A stretch of 64,000 bases of DNA from positions 248,001 to 312,000 of the forward strand of contig NZ_JAKVTV010000002.1 in the NCBI RefSeq assembly GCF_022489035.1, in the 5' to 3' direction. A program made the position numbers and the translations under genes. A model generated the notes under the pieces. It was not told where the DNA came from. It searched no databases and worked only from the letters and a program-made list of their open reading frames with translations. Shown one piece after another: positions 46,408 through 55,603 of this stretch. The stretch comes from Christiangramia lutea (lineage in GTDB: Bacteria > Bacteroidota > Bacteroidia > Flavobacteriales > Flavobacteriaceae). Every line of letters starts with the position of its first letter. The first letter of the stretch is position 1.

Positions 46408-46437
46408 ATGGCTGAGCTTTTCGTTCAGCCATTTTTT
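46408..46437 (+). terminator. Terminator after the first SDR gene
   Basis: ATGGCTGA (46408-46415) pairs with TCAGCCAT (46425-46432) and is followed by T residues to 46437. Confidence 0.75.
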
Positions 46438-46564
46438 ATCTGTACAAATTTTAAAAAATTAACAGCTCTAGCGAGATTCGGTTAAAGTCATGACAAAGCC
46501 TGGTTCTATGGATATTTTCAGAGCTAAATGAATTATTTTAGAGGAAATCAAAAAAATAAATGTT

Positions 46565-47314
46565 ATGAATATTAAAGGGAAAACAATCATAATTACCGGC
46601 GCTTCCAGTGGAATTGGTGAAGCAACTGCACTCAAGCTGGCCAAAGAAGGAGCGAATGTGGTTCTAACTGCAAGAAGTGAGGATAAACTTATAAAACTTC
46701 AGCAAAAAATAGAAAAAGAAAATGCTGGTAAGGCTATGGTTGTTCCAGCAGATGTTACTAAAAAGGAAGATCTGAAGAATGTTGTAGAAAAGGCCAAGGA
46801 AGAATTCAAAAGTATTGATGGGTTAATTAATAATGCTGGAATCATGCCATTGTCATACGTAAAAAATCTGCATACAGATGAGTGGGATCAAATGGTGGAT
46901 GTAAACATTAAAGGGGTGTTAAATGGAGTTTCTGCGGTACTGCCAACCATGATGGATCAGAAAAGCGGAAATATCATTAATATATCTTCCAGTGCAGGTA
47001 GAAAGATCTATCCTGGTGGAGCGGTTTATTGTGCCACCAAATCTGCAGTGAGAATGTTCTCTGAAGGATTGAGGCAGGAATTAGCACCTAATTTCAATAT
47101 CAATATCACTTCTATAGAACCCGGTTTTGTAGATACTTCACTTACAGAAACCATTACAGATAAAGAGATCACAGAAGGTTTATTGTCGAACTTCCAGGAG
47201 ATGACCCCATTGGAAGCTGAGGATATTGCTGAAGCTATTTTTTATTCCCTTACCCAGCCAAAAAGGGCGAATATCAATGATGTTTATATTATGCCAACTG
47301 AACAGGCTCAGTAA
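46565..47314 (+). CDS. Short-chain dehydrogenase/reductase (second of two)
   Basis: A 249-residue classical SDR with GASSGIGEA at 12-20, INNAGIMP, catalytic ISSSAG and YCATK. It belongs to the YdfG-like broad-specificity oxidoreductases judging by VYCATKSAVRMFSEGLRQE. It is a paralogue of the preceding gene only at family level. Each has its own terminator, so they are not one operon. Confidence 0.88.
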   Translation: MNIKGKTIIITGASSGIGEATALKLAKEGANVVLTARSEDKLIKLQQKIEKENAGKAMVVPADVTKKEDLKNVVEKAKEEFKSIDGLINNAGIMPLSYVKNLHTDEWDQMVDVNIKGVLNGVSAVLPTMMDQKSGNIINISSSAGRKIYPGGAVYCATKSAVRMFSEGLRQELAPNFNINITSIEPGFVDTSLTETITDKEITEGLLSNFQEMTPLEAEDIAEAIFYSLTQPKRANINDVYIMPTEQAQ

Positions 47315-47337
47315 TTTATATCAAAATCAAATTTAAG

Positions 47338-47362
47338 AGGTCCGGATTTCCGGGCCTTTTTT
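47338..47362 (+). terminator. Terminator after the second SDR gene
   Basis: AGGTCCGG (47338-47345) pairs with CCGGGCCT (47350-47357), including one G-T pair, around ATTT, and a T-run follows to 47362. Confidence 0.75.
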
Positions 47363-47402
47363 ATTTCCTGCTGAAGTTTAATTCAGGAAAACTTCTCGTG
47401 GT

Positions 47403-49697
47403 TTGGAGTATAAATCTTATTTTCATAGGCTCAAACCCCATTATAAATTGACCAGCCGAATTGAAAGTTACAGGCATGACCTGGTGAAATTTCTGAGAAG
47501 CACAGATTTTTCCAAAGCTATAGTGCTCACCATTGCTATAATTATCCCAATTGGTTTGTTTTCTAAACTTGGAAACCTTGAAATTGGGGTAAGCCTTGCC
47601 ATGGGTTGCCTGTTTACCTCTCCCAGTGATGTTCCTGGAAGCTTTAAAAATAAAGTATATGGAATTCTTTTTGCGGCTTTGCTTGGTGCAGTTTCCTATT
47701 GTATAGCTGGCTATGCAGACCTCAGTATATGGGCCATAGTGCCTATGCTGGCAATTATGATCTTTTCTATTTCCTATCTTTCAGTATATGGTTTCAGGGC
47801 ATCTCTGGTGTCATTTTCAGGATTACTGGCGATAGTTATCAGTTTTGCGAATATATCTTCTGGTATGGAGATCTGGCAGAAATCTTTGCTAATAGGAGCC
47901 GGTGGAATATGGTATCTTATCATTAGTGTTGGATGGTACCTTATTAAACCTGAACGAGCTACTGAACAGCTTATAGCTGAGACCATGGAGCTTACTGCAG
48001 ATTACCTGAGACATAGAATACAGTTGCTTCAACCCGATGCCAAACAGGAAGATATTCAAAAGAAGCTTTTTCAGGGGCAGAATGAATTGAATGAACATCA
48101 CGAAAGTTTAAGGGAGATCCTTATTAGTTCCAGGGTATCATCTGGAAATTCAGGCTATGGTAGAAAACGCCTTCTCATCTTTGTAGACCTGGTAGACATG
48201 CTTGAACTGGCTATGGCTAATCCTATAGACGCGAGAAGTATGCAGAAGTATTTCAAAGAAGACCAGAAGGAATTAAAGGTATTCGCTGATTTTAGTTTAC
48301 AGATGGCCGCGCAGCTTGAAGCGATCGCGATCTCGCTTCATAAGAATGCTGAAATTCCAAAAAATGAAGTACCTGAAGCATTTGATAATTTGAAGGATAC
48401 ACTATTGTCCTTTAAGGCCAGAATAGATCTTTCCGAAAGAAGGGAGGAAATGATCCTTTTGAGGAACTTATTCGACTACCAGTCTAAGCAAGCGCAAAAG
48501 GTCAATAATATAGACAGGATTCTAAGGAACCTTGAAGGGAAGCGAAATTTATTTATAAAAGAAAAGGAAGTTAAGAAGTTTCTAACTCAGCAGGATTATA
48601 GCCTTAAAACCCTCATCAATAATTTCAATTTTGATTCGGCAATTTTTCGGCATTCCTTAAGGCTAACTATAGTAGTTCTGACAGGTTATTTTATCGGTGA
48701 ATATTTTTCTGTTCAGAATAGCTACTGGATTTTATTGACCATAGTTGTAATTATGAGGCCTAATTATGGTTTAACCAAACAAAGAACTATTAAAAGGATA
48801 GTCGGGACTCTTATAGGTGGAGCGATTGCCATTGGAATAGTATTCATTACCCAGAATACAGCCGTTTATACGGTTTTAGGTATTCTATCCTTAACCCTGG
48901 CTTTTTCACTTATTCAAAGAAATTATACTACCGCGGCGATATTTATAACATTAAGTATCATTTTCATTTATGCGCTTCTTCAGCCTGAAGTGCTGAATGT
49001 AATACAATTCAGGATCATTGATACTTTGATAGGAGCTGGCCTGGCGGCATTGGGAAATTTTATTTTATGGCCAAAATGGGAGAGCCAGGATCTTCATACA
49101 GTAATTGCAACTTCCATCAATGCGAATCTGGATTTCTTAAAGGAAATCGATAGATTCTACCATGAAAAAAAATCCCTTCCGGTTTCTTATAAACTGGCAC
49201 GAAAAAAAGCATTTCTTGATATGGGTGCATTAAGTGGAGCCTTTCAGCGAATGACCCAGGAGCCAAAGAGAAAACAAAAACAAATAGGGATTATATACGA
49301 AACGGTGGGTTTAAACCACACATTTCTATCGGCATTAGCTTCCCTTGGGACGTATATAAGAACACATCCAACAACATCTGCTTCAAGAGATTTTGAGGTT
49401 TACACTGAAACAATTTCTCAGAAGTTGAGGAATTGTGTGGATATCATGGAAAATATAGAGATCTACGAAAAAGGAAATGAGGAAATATTGGCGGCTGAAA
49501 GGTCTCTTCATGAGAAATTTGATAAACTTGCAAAGCAAAGGGATATTGAATTGCAAACAGGGAAGCAGGAGATAGACGAAGGCATGAGATTTAAATTACA
49601 GGAGGCGCACTTAGTATCTGGACAATTAGAATGGTTGCTGGACCTTTCAGAAAAATTACAGGAAAATATAGAAAAGCTGACTTCAACAGATGAGTAA
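47403..49697 (+). CDS. FUSC/YccS-family membrane protein
   Basis: A 764-residue protein with two blocks of about five to six membrane helices (about 45-185 and 405-545), each followed by a large cytoplasmic helical domain. This duplicated layout is that of FUSC/YccS-like (aromatic acid exporter-like) proteins. RPNYGLTKQRTIKRIVGTLIGG in the second block is the family signature. The only start that keeps the N-terminal segment is TTG at 47403, with an AGGAAAA about 13 bases before it, so the start is uncertain. The downstream DUF6155 gene overlaps it by eight bases. Confidence 0.85.
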   Translation: MEYKSYFHRLKPHYKLTSRIESYRHDLVKFLRSTDFSKAIVLTIAIIIPIGLFSKLGNLEIGVSLAMGCLFTSPSDVPGSFKNKVYGILFAALLGAVSYCIAGYADLSIWAIVPMLAIMIFSISYLSVYGFRASLVSFSGLLAIVISFANISSGMEIWQKSLLIGAGGIWYLIISVGWYLIKPERATEQLIAETMELTADYLRHRIQLLQPDAKQEDIQKKLFQGQNELNEHHESLREILISSRVSSGNSGYGRKRLLIFVDLVDMLELAMANPIDARSMQKYFKEDQKELKVFADFSLQMAAQLEAIAISLHKNAEIPKNEVPEAFDNLKDTLLSFKARIDLSERREEMILLRNLFDYQSKQAQKVNNIDRILRNLEGKRNLFIKEKEVKKFLTQQDYSLKTLINNFNFDSAIFRHSLRLTIVVLTGYFIGEYFSVQNSYWILLTIVVIMRPNYGLTKQRTIKRIVGTLIGGAIAIGIVFITQNTAVYTVLGILSLTLAFSLIQRNYTTAAIFITLSIIFIYALLQPEVLNVIQFRIIDTLIGAGLAALGNFILWPKWESQDLHTVIATSINANLDFLKEIDRFYHEKKSLPVSYKLARKKAFLDMGALSGAFQRMTQEPKRKQKQIGIIYETVGLNHTFLSALASLGTYIRTHPTTSASRDFEVYTETISQKLRNCVDIMENIEIYEKGNEEILAAERSLHEKFDKLAKQRDIELQTGKQEIDEGMRFKLQEAHLVSGQLEWLLDLSEKLQENIEKLTSTDE

Positions 49698-50202
49698 ACG
49701 CGCTTTTAAAAAATACATTAAATCACTTAAAAAGGAGGAGTTGGAAGATCAGATACTAGATCTTTATAACCGGTTTGATGAAGTTAAAACCTTTTACAAT
49801 TTCGTATTCAATCCCAATGAAGATAAACTGGTAAGGGAAGCGAAATTCAAAATTTCCAAGGAATACTTTCCTCCAAATAACCGAAAACCAAAAACCAGAA
49901 GGTCTGTAGCACAGAAACTAATCAAGCATTTTTTAAAACTTGAGATGGAGCCGCATGCTCTGGCAGATATCATGCTCTATAATATTGAAGTGGCCCAGAC
50001 CTATTCAAAGGACAGAGATAATATTTCAGAAGCCTTTCAAAAGAGCATCTTTAAGTCTTTCGAACAGGCCGTAAATTATGTGATTGATAAAGGAGTTTCT
50101 GATGAATTTATAAAACGCATCTATAAGATTGGAGAAGAAGCTGAAGAACAAAACTGGTATAATTCCTATCAATTTGAAACGATAAAAGATCGTTTCCTTT
50201 AA
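49690..50202 (+). CDS. DUF6155-type small soluble protein
   Basis: A 170-residue soluble, helical and charged protein with SLKKEELEDQILDLYNRFDEVKTFYNFVF at its N-terminus, a pattern I associate with DUF6155. No catalytic motif is visible. It overlaps the FUSC gene by eight bases (translational coupling) and precedes the T9SS cargo gene by eight bases, so all three are probably one operon. Confidence 0.7.
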   Translation: MSKRAFKKYIKSLKKEELEDQILDLYNRFDEVKTFYNFVFNPNEDKLVREAKFKISKEYFPPNNRKPKTRRSVAQKLIKHFLKLEMEPHALADIMLYNIEVAQTYSKDRDNISEAFQKSIFKSFEQAVNYVIDKGVSDEFIKRIYKIGEEAEEQNWYNSYQFETIKDRFL

Positions 50203-50210
50203 AAGCCAAA

Positions 50211-52085
50211 ATGAGATTTTTTTTAACCCTACTTTTTCTTTTTTTCTTTGGCACCGTGTATTCGCAACTAGGCTTTTGTACCGGTAGCAAAGGAGATCCT
50301 ATATTTCATGAAGATTTTGGTCAGGGTTCAGGAACTGGTAATGAACTTGCCGCAGGGATCACCAATTATACTTTTGTGCGACAGGATCCTCAGGATGGTG
50401 AGTACACCATTTCAGATGACATTGGGAATGAAATAAATTCCTGGCATTCTTTTCTACCACAAAATACCGTTTCAGGTGGAAGAGCCCTTATTGTTAACGC
50501 CGATTTTACCTCGGGAAGATTTTATAAAAAAGAGATCTCCGGACTTTGCGAGAACACAACCTATGAATTCTCAGCATTTTTAATGAACGTGTATGATCTG
50601 GCAAGTAATGTTTGTATAGGCCGGGAGATCCCAAATAATGTAAGATTTGAAATCTGGGATGAAACAGACACCGTGTTATTGAAATCTGGTGATACCGGTG
50701 ATATTTTTTCTTCCTCAACACCAGAGTGGGAACAATTTGCACTAACCTTTCAATCACAGGCCGGCCAGTCTGGTGTGATCCTTAAAATGTTCAATAATGG
50801 AGAAGGAGGCTGCGGAAATGATCTCGCCATAGATGATATTATTTTCAGATCATGTGGAGACCTGGTCGTAATTTCTAGTAGTGAAGAAGAAACAGGCTCC
50901 TTAAGCGTTTGTGAAGAGAACACACCGGTAAGTATTACGCTGGATGCAACTTCAGACAATTCTGTATACGATCAAATTTTTTACCAATGGCAGATAAGTC
51001 TGGATGGTCAGAATTGGGGAAATATCCCTGGGGCCAATTCAGATGTCTATACCACTTCATTAATTGATGAAACAACTTATTACCGGGTTAAGATCGCAGA
51101 AGACCCTGTAAATCTAAATAATAATTTTTGCAGCTCTTCTTCAGAAGCTTTCGAACTAAAAGTAATTTATACCCCTGAACCTCCTATAAGTAGCGGGGAT
51201 CTTGCAGTTTGCGCCAATGAAGCTGCTCCTGTTTTAAGGGTTTCAGTTAAAGAAGGAGAATTTGTTAACTGGTACGACCAGGAAACCGGGGGGAATTTGC
51301 TTGAAGAGAATACGAACACTTATTTTCCGGTGGAAGAAGGGATATTTTACGCGGAAGCAAGAAACTTTGGTTATGAATGTGAGGGTAGTAAAAGAACCCA
51401 GGTAAAGCTAACCATATATCCTTTACCTGACCTAAGCGATGAAGAACTAAAGATTTGTCCTGAATCCAATCTTGTCCTTGAGGCGGGGGCAGGTGGGTAT
51501 GATTATAGATGGTCAACCGGAGAAAGCACAGAAACGATTTCAATTAATTCACCGGGAAATTATTCGGTGGAAGTAATTTCTACTGAAGGATGTTTCACTA
51601 CTAAAGAAATTAACGTTATCCCTGTTGAAAATGCCTCGATTTTGGATATTATTTCAAGGGGGGATGATGTAGAGATAATCTCCGAAAATCAGGGAGATTT
51701 TCTGTATTCCCTTGATGGAGAAAATTTTCAGTCGTCTTCAATTTTTAGATCTGTTCCTGGCGGAATTTACACAGCCTATATATCAGACACCGAAAATTGC
51801 AAAACCGATACACTGGAATTTGCCCATATTGTTATCCCTAAAATGATTAGCCCAAATAATGACGGTTATAATGATTCTTTCCAATTGAAAGGAGTCGAAT
51901 TTTTTAGTGATTCTGAAATTAGAATTTTTGATCGCTACGGAAAGGTTATTAAAGTAGGGCAGGGCACCGGATTTAAGTGGGATGGTAGTTATAACGGAAT
52001 AGATCTTCCGGCCGACGATTACTGGTATCATATCCAGATAAACGGTTTTGAAGTACAAACCGGTCATTTTACCCTTCTTAGGTAA
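50211..52085 (+). CDS. Secreted protein with T9SS type B sorting domain
   Basis: A 624-residue exported protein. A Sec signal covers residues 1-19 (ending VYSQ). A beta-rich N-terminal domain to about 215 starts FCTGSKGDPIFHEDFGQG and has paired cysteines and a Gly-rich jelly-roll pattern. Ig-like segments follow (about 225-330 and onward). The C-terminal 80 residues begin PKMISPNNDGYNDSFQ and continue with IRIFDRYGKVI, WDGSYNG, LPADDYWYHI and GHFTLLR: the type B (gliding motility, CHU_C) sorting domain that directs secretion by the type IX system. It is probably a surface adhesin or matrix protein; the ligand is unknown. Confidence 0.9.
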   Translation: MRFFLTLLFLFFFGTVYSQLGFCTGSKGDPIFHEDFGQGSGTGNELAAGITNYTFVRQDPQDGEYTISDDIGNEINSWHSFLPQNTVSGGRALIVNADFTSGRFYKKEISGLCENTTYEFSAFLMNVYDLASNVCIGREIPNNVRFEIWDETDTVLLKSGDTGDIFSSSTPEWEQFALTFQSQAGQSGVILKMFNNGEGGCGNDLAIDDIIFRSCGDLVVISSSEEETGSLSVCEENTPVSITLDATSDNSVYDQIFYQWQISLDGQNWGNIPGANSDVYTTSLIDETTYYRVKIAEDPVNLNNNFCSSSSEAFELKVIYTPEPPISSGDLAVCANEAAPVLRVSVKEGEFVNWYDQETGGNLLEENTNTYFPVEEGIFYAEARNFGYECEGSKRTQVKLTIYPLPDLSDEELKICPESNLVLEAGAGGYDYRWSTGESTETISINSPGNYSVEVISTEGCFTTKEINVIPVENASILDIISRGDDVEIISENQGDFLYSLDGENFQSSSIFRSVPGGIYTAYISDTENCKTDTLEFAHIVIPKMISPNNDGYNDSFQLKGVEFFSDSEIRIFDRYGKVIKVGQGTGFKWDGSYNGIDLPADDYWYHIQINGFEVQTGHFTLLR

Positions 52086-52134
52086 GGCTTATCCGCCGAT
52101 TAAAAAAGTTTTGAAATCCTTATGAAAAACAGGG

Positions 52135-52165
52135 TTTATGGGTTCATCGTATTTAATTAAATTTG
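52135..52165 (+). promoter_or_regulatory. Promoter of cysE-cysM
   Basis: TAAATTTG at 52158-52165 is a perfect -7 element, with TTTA exactly 19 bases upstream at 52135-52138. The ATG at 52185 is 19 bases downstream. Confidence 0.55.
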
Positions 52166-52184
52166 AAAGTCAATATTCGCAGCT

Positions 52185-52976
52185 ATGGAAATGGAAAAGA
52201 TAATTGCCCAGATCGAGGATCAAAAGGAACTTCCTAACCTCAATTTGAGTATTAAGGATAAAACGGAATCTTTTACGCATAAGCTGTTTTATACTCTTTT
52301 CGACAAACAGACCCCCGTTAAAGACAATTTAATGGAACTGGGAATGGATTTCGAGGTTCTGGCAAAACTCGTTTGCTGGGAACCCGGTTCACCTTGTCAG
52401 GATATTTGGAGTGAATATGTACAAATGTTACCAGGAATTCTTCAGAAATTGAATCTGGATGCGCAGGCTATTGCTAAGAATGATCCAGCAGCCAATTCGG
52501 TTGAAGAAGTGTATCTTTCCTATCCCGGCTTTTTTGCGATTGCAACCTACAGGTTAAGCCATGAGCTTTATAAGTATGGTTTACCCCTAGTTCCAAGGCT
52601 AATGGCTGAATGTGCCCATAGTATAACCGGAACAGATATTAATCCCGGAGCGAAGATTGGGAATTCATTTTTTATAGACCATGCCACAGGTGTGGTAATT
52701 GGAGAAACAGCGGTTATAGAAGATAATGTGAAAATATACCAGGGTGTTACCCTGGGAGCACTTACGGTAAATCGAACTTTAAGAAACAAAAAGCGTCACC
52801 CTACCATTGAGAGTAATGTTACTATATATGCAAATGCAACTATTCTGGGAGGAGAAACAGTAATTGGAGAAAATAGTGTAATTGGCGGAAATGTTTGGTT
52901 AACTAAATCTGTTCCGAAGAATTCAATGGTTTCCCATACTCCTCAAATAAGTATTAAAAACGCAGCAGACAAATGA
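52185..52976 (+). CDS. cysE: Serine O-acetyltransferase
   Basis: Acetylates serine with acetyl-CoA, first step of cysteine synthesis. The 263-residue protein has the helical N-terminal domain and a left-handed beta-helix of hexapeptide repeats ([57 protein letters not shown]). The catalytic DH pair (FIDHATG) is present. A second ATG two codons in is equally possible. It overlaps cysM by four bases (ATGA), so cysteine synthesis is one translational unit. Confidence 0.94.
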   Translation: MEMEKIIAQIEDQKELPNLNLSIKDKTESFTHKLFYTLFDKQTPVKDNLMELGMDFEVLAKLVCWEPGSPCQDIWSEYVQMLPGILQKLNLDAQAIAKNDPAANSVEEVYLSYPGFFAIATYRLSHELYKYGLPLVPRLMAECAHSITGTDINPGAKIGNSFFIDHATGVVIGETAVIEDNVKIYQGVTLGALTVNRTLRNKKRHPTIESNVTIYANATILGGETVIGENSVIGGNVWLTKSVPKNSMVSHTPQISIKNAADK

Positions 52977-53857
52977 ATGATTCAATATTAGATCTGGTAG
53001 GAAATACCCCTCTAGTAAAAGCAAAACGTGTATTCAATAAACCTGGTGTAGATCTTTATTTTAAACTTGAAGGTCAAAACCCAGGTGGAAGCGTTAAAGA
53101 CAGGGCGGCTTATAATATGATCAAAAGCGCACTGGAACGTGGAGATATAAATAATAGCACTAAACTTATAGAGGCAACCAGTGGTAACACCGGGATCGCA
53201 TTGGCCATGATCGCTGGGATCTTCGGGTTGGATATAGAACTGGTAATGCCAGAAAATTCTACCGTTGAGAGAGTTCAAACCATGAAGGCATATGGTGCCA
53301 AGGTTATTTTGACCAGTGCAGATGACGGAATTGAAGGTTCAAGAGATTTTGCGGAAGACAAAATGAAATCTGGAGATTATTTTATGCTGAACCAGTTTGG
53401 GAATAACGATAATTGGCAGGCGCATTATAAAACCACCGGGCCCGAGATCTGGAATGACACAGAACGTAAGGTTACTCATTTTGTGTCCTCTATGGGAACA
53501 ACCGGTACAATTATGGGAACAAGCACCTTTCTAAAAGAACAGAATCCAGATATTCAAATTGTAGGTGTGCAACCTACAGACGATTCACGAATTCCAGGAA
53601 TCAGAAAATGGCCTCAGGCATATTTACCAAAAATATTTAATCCTGAAAAAGTAGATAGAATTCTTGAAGTAGATGAGAAGGAAGCAATTGAAATGTCGCG
53701 AAGATTAGCGGAAGAGGAGGGAATTTTCGCTGGAATGAGTAGTGGTGGAGCTACAGCCGCAGCCGTAAGACTATGCGAGGAACTGGAAAGCGGTCTAGTG
53801 GTGAGTATTGTATGTGATAGGGGAGACAGGTATTTATCTTCAGATTTATTTCAATAG
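52973..53857 (+). CDS. cysM: Cysteine synthase B (O-acetylserine sulfhydrylase)
   Basis: PLP enzyme that makes cysteine from O-acetylserine and sulfide. The 294-residue protein binds PLP through K42 in [11 protein letters not shown]; the phosphate is held by [11 protein letters not shown], and [10 protein letters not shown] is the substrate loop. The short length and GGSVKDR match CysM rather than CysK. It overlaps the cysE stop by four bases. Confidence 0.94.
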   Translation: MNDSILDLVGNTPLVKAKRVFNKPGVDLYFKLEGQNPGGSVKDRAAYNMIKSALERGDINNSTKLIEATSGNTGIALAMIAGIFGLDIELVMPENSTVERVQTMKAYGAKVILTSADDGIEGSRDFAEDKMKSGDYFMLNQFGNNDNWQAHYKTTGPEIWNDTERKVTHFVSSMGTTGTIMGTSTFLKEQNPDIQIVGVQPTDDSRIPGIRKWPQAYLPKIFNPEKVDRILEVDEKEAIEMSRRLAEEEGIFAGMSSGGATAAAVRLCEELESGLVVSIVCDRGDRYLSSDLFQ

Positions 53858-54011
53858 AAAAAGGCTGGATGAAAATTTAGCATTAACTCTGTGTGATAAT
53901 TGTGATCTGAGAGATCAACCATTTGTTAACTACTATTACATTTTAACATACTGTCTAAAAAAGATAAAGACAGCGCTAAATTTCATACAGCCCCTATAGA
54001 ATACTTTTAGT

Positions 54012-54572
54012 CTAATACTTTTCAATAGATGCAACTCCAGAAATTGAACTTCTGGAAGGTATCACTTTGATTTTTTCTCGTTCGTTACCTCTTTCCAGAA
54101 ATACAATGTATTTTTCAGAATCTATATTAGATCCCTCGCCGTAAGCTATATACCTGTCTTTTGTAAGGGTCCATCCCGCATAACTGGCATAAACCTGGTT
54201 GCGAACATCAGCAGGTAATGGTACATCGTTGAATCTTTGAAATGTTTTTACAAGCTCGTTGTTCTTATTATAGATGGCTTTAAGGTGACCATTCGAACTA
54301 CTTACCGTTAAATAAATATCTCCATCATCGTTTCCAGATTCTTTTCTGAATCTGTTTAAATCGAAGTTTTCATGAATAAAGGCAATTGCATTAGACTGAA
54401 ATTGTCTTTGATAGTTTTCTCTTACTCTAACGATCCCATTAGAATAGTCTTCGAATACTATCTCTCCGGTAGGTTCAAAATTTAAGGTGGTTTCTTCAAG
54501 TTGGATCACTTCCTGTGAATAAGATGTTAGAACCCAACCTGCTACTAGAATTAAAGTGATGATCTTTTTCAT
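54012..54572 (-). CDS. Secreted protein of unknown function
   Basis: A 186-residue protein with a signal peptide (MKK, hydrophobic 4-17, cleavage after SYSQ near residue 20). The rest is polar and beta-rich, with no cysteine and no T9SS tail. I do not recognise the family. SSSNGHLKAIYNKNNELVKTFQRF resembles the beta-turn repeats of small PepSY-like or YpeB-like secreted proteins, but that is weak. It lies downstream of the Crp/Fnr gene on the same strand with a 98-base gap. Confidence 0.65.
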   Translation of the reverse strand: MKKIITLILVAGWVLTSYSQEVIQLEETTLNFEPTGEIVFEDYSNGIVRVRENYQRQFQSNAIAFIHENFDLNRFRKESGNDDGDIYLTVSSSNGHLKAIYNKNNELVKTFQRFNDVPLPADVRNQVYASYAGWTLTKDRYIAYGEGSNIDSEKYIVFLERGNEREKIKVIPSRSSISGVASIEKY

Positions 54573-54670
54573 TTTTAATGAATTAAATGATTGATAAAAA
54601 AAAATTTGGAATGATTGTAAAATTAAGATTTAACACCTTTAACGAAAATCACTTAAGTAGCACAAATGAA

Positions 54671-55387
54671 TTATTTATGATTTTTATTCTGATTGTCTAA
54701 TTCTTTCAGTAATAATGAAATATCTTTTATTTCCAGCTGGTTCCTGGCCAGGTCTATGGAACCATTTTGTTTTAATTGTTGCAGGTGCCGGTTTACCACG
54801 GCCCTTGTAGAGCCAATAAGATTTGCGATCTCTTTATTTGGTAGATCGTTGATATGTTCAAGTTTTTTCGATTCTTTGTTCACATTCTCCAGAAGTAATT
54901 TTAATAGCCTGGTTGTAATATTTGCAAAGATCAATTGAGAAACATTAGACTCTAATGCCCTCATCATAGAACCAGCATAAGAAAGGAAATGTTGATACTG
55001 TTTAGGATTTTTATTCAGCCAATCTTTTAATTTATCCATAGGAATAGCCAGAACTTTTATATCATCCAGGCATTCATAATAAACCTGATGTTTTGTCCCG
55101 TCTAGTAAGCAAAATAGATCAAACGCATCTGCCTCCTTCAGTAGAAAAAGAGTATGCTCCTTTTCACTGAATCTATCAACGTTATACATTTTGATACGGC
55201 CCGAAGTAATTATGTAGAAATGGAAAAGGAATTTCTGATGATTGATAATACAGGAATTCTTACTCCATTTTTCTTCATGAAAATTCTCCAAAAGATGTAA
55301 CCACTGTTCTTCATTCAAATCAGAAAAAAGCTGACTGTCTAAGAGAATCGACTTGTATTTAGTAAAAAGGGTTTTAGTAGAGCTCAA
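54671..55387 (-). CDS. Crp/Fnr-family transcription regulator
   Basis: A 238-residue regulator with an N-terminal cyclic-nucleotide-binding-type beta-barrel (about 20-145) and a C-terminal winged helix (NKEIANLIGSTRAVVNRHLQ). No iron-sulfur cysteines of the Fnr type are seen, and the phosphate-binding residues are not those of canonical Crp, so the ligand is unknown. The start is a TTG at 55387; no in-frame ATG lies in the first 75 codons, so the TTG is needed for a full barrel. A matching promoter lies 77 bases upstream. Confidence 0.87.
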   Translation of the reverse strand: MSSTKTLFTKYKSILLDSQLFSDLNEEQWLHLLENFHEEKWSKNSCIINHQKFLFHFYIITSGRIKMYNVDRFSEKEHTLFLLKEADAFDLFCLLDGTKHQVYYECLDDIKVLAIPMDKLKDWLNKNPKQYQHFLSYAGSMMRALESNVSQLIFANITTRLLKLLLENVNKESKKLEHINDLPNKEIANLIGSTRAVVNRHLQQLKQNGSIDLARNQLEIKDISLLLKELDNQNKNHK

Positions 55388-55468
55388 ACCACCGGAATTT
55401 AAATTTTAGAACTTTTCCGGGGGATAGTTGTACACAGTTATTCCTTCAGGATTTGAAAAAATAACAGG

Positions 55469-55498
55469 CAAAAATAATGGTGCTAAAAATACGACAAT
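55469..55498 (-). promoter_or_regulatory. Promoter of the Crp/Fnr-type gene
   Basis: On the minus strand TATTTTTG (55476-55469) is a perfect -7 element and ATTG at 55498-55495 lies 18 bases upstream. The leader would be about 75 bases. Confidence 0.5.
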
Positions 55499-55546
55499 TT
55501 TAAAAGAAAACTACCGAAAATAAGGTTTCTTATTCCTCAATAATTT

Positions 55547-55577
55547 TTTGACTAAAGCATGAAATGCCTTATTTTTG
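55547..55577 (+). promoter_or_regulatory. Promoter of the DEAH helicase gene
   Basis: TTTG at 55547-55550 and TATTTTTG at 55570-55577 are separated by exactly 19 bases, a perfect match to the Bacteroidota consensus. The ATG at 55559 lies between the two elements and cannot be the start, so the start is 55604. Confidence 0.7.
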
Positions 55578-55603
55578 CAAAATTGCTTACTTATAAAAAA
55601 TCT

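Noticed and set aside
53808-53999. Short open frame past the end of cysM
   Set aside because: Overlaps the cysM end in another frame and has no domain, ribosome site or promoter.
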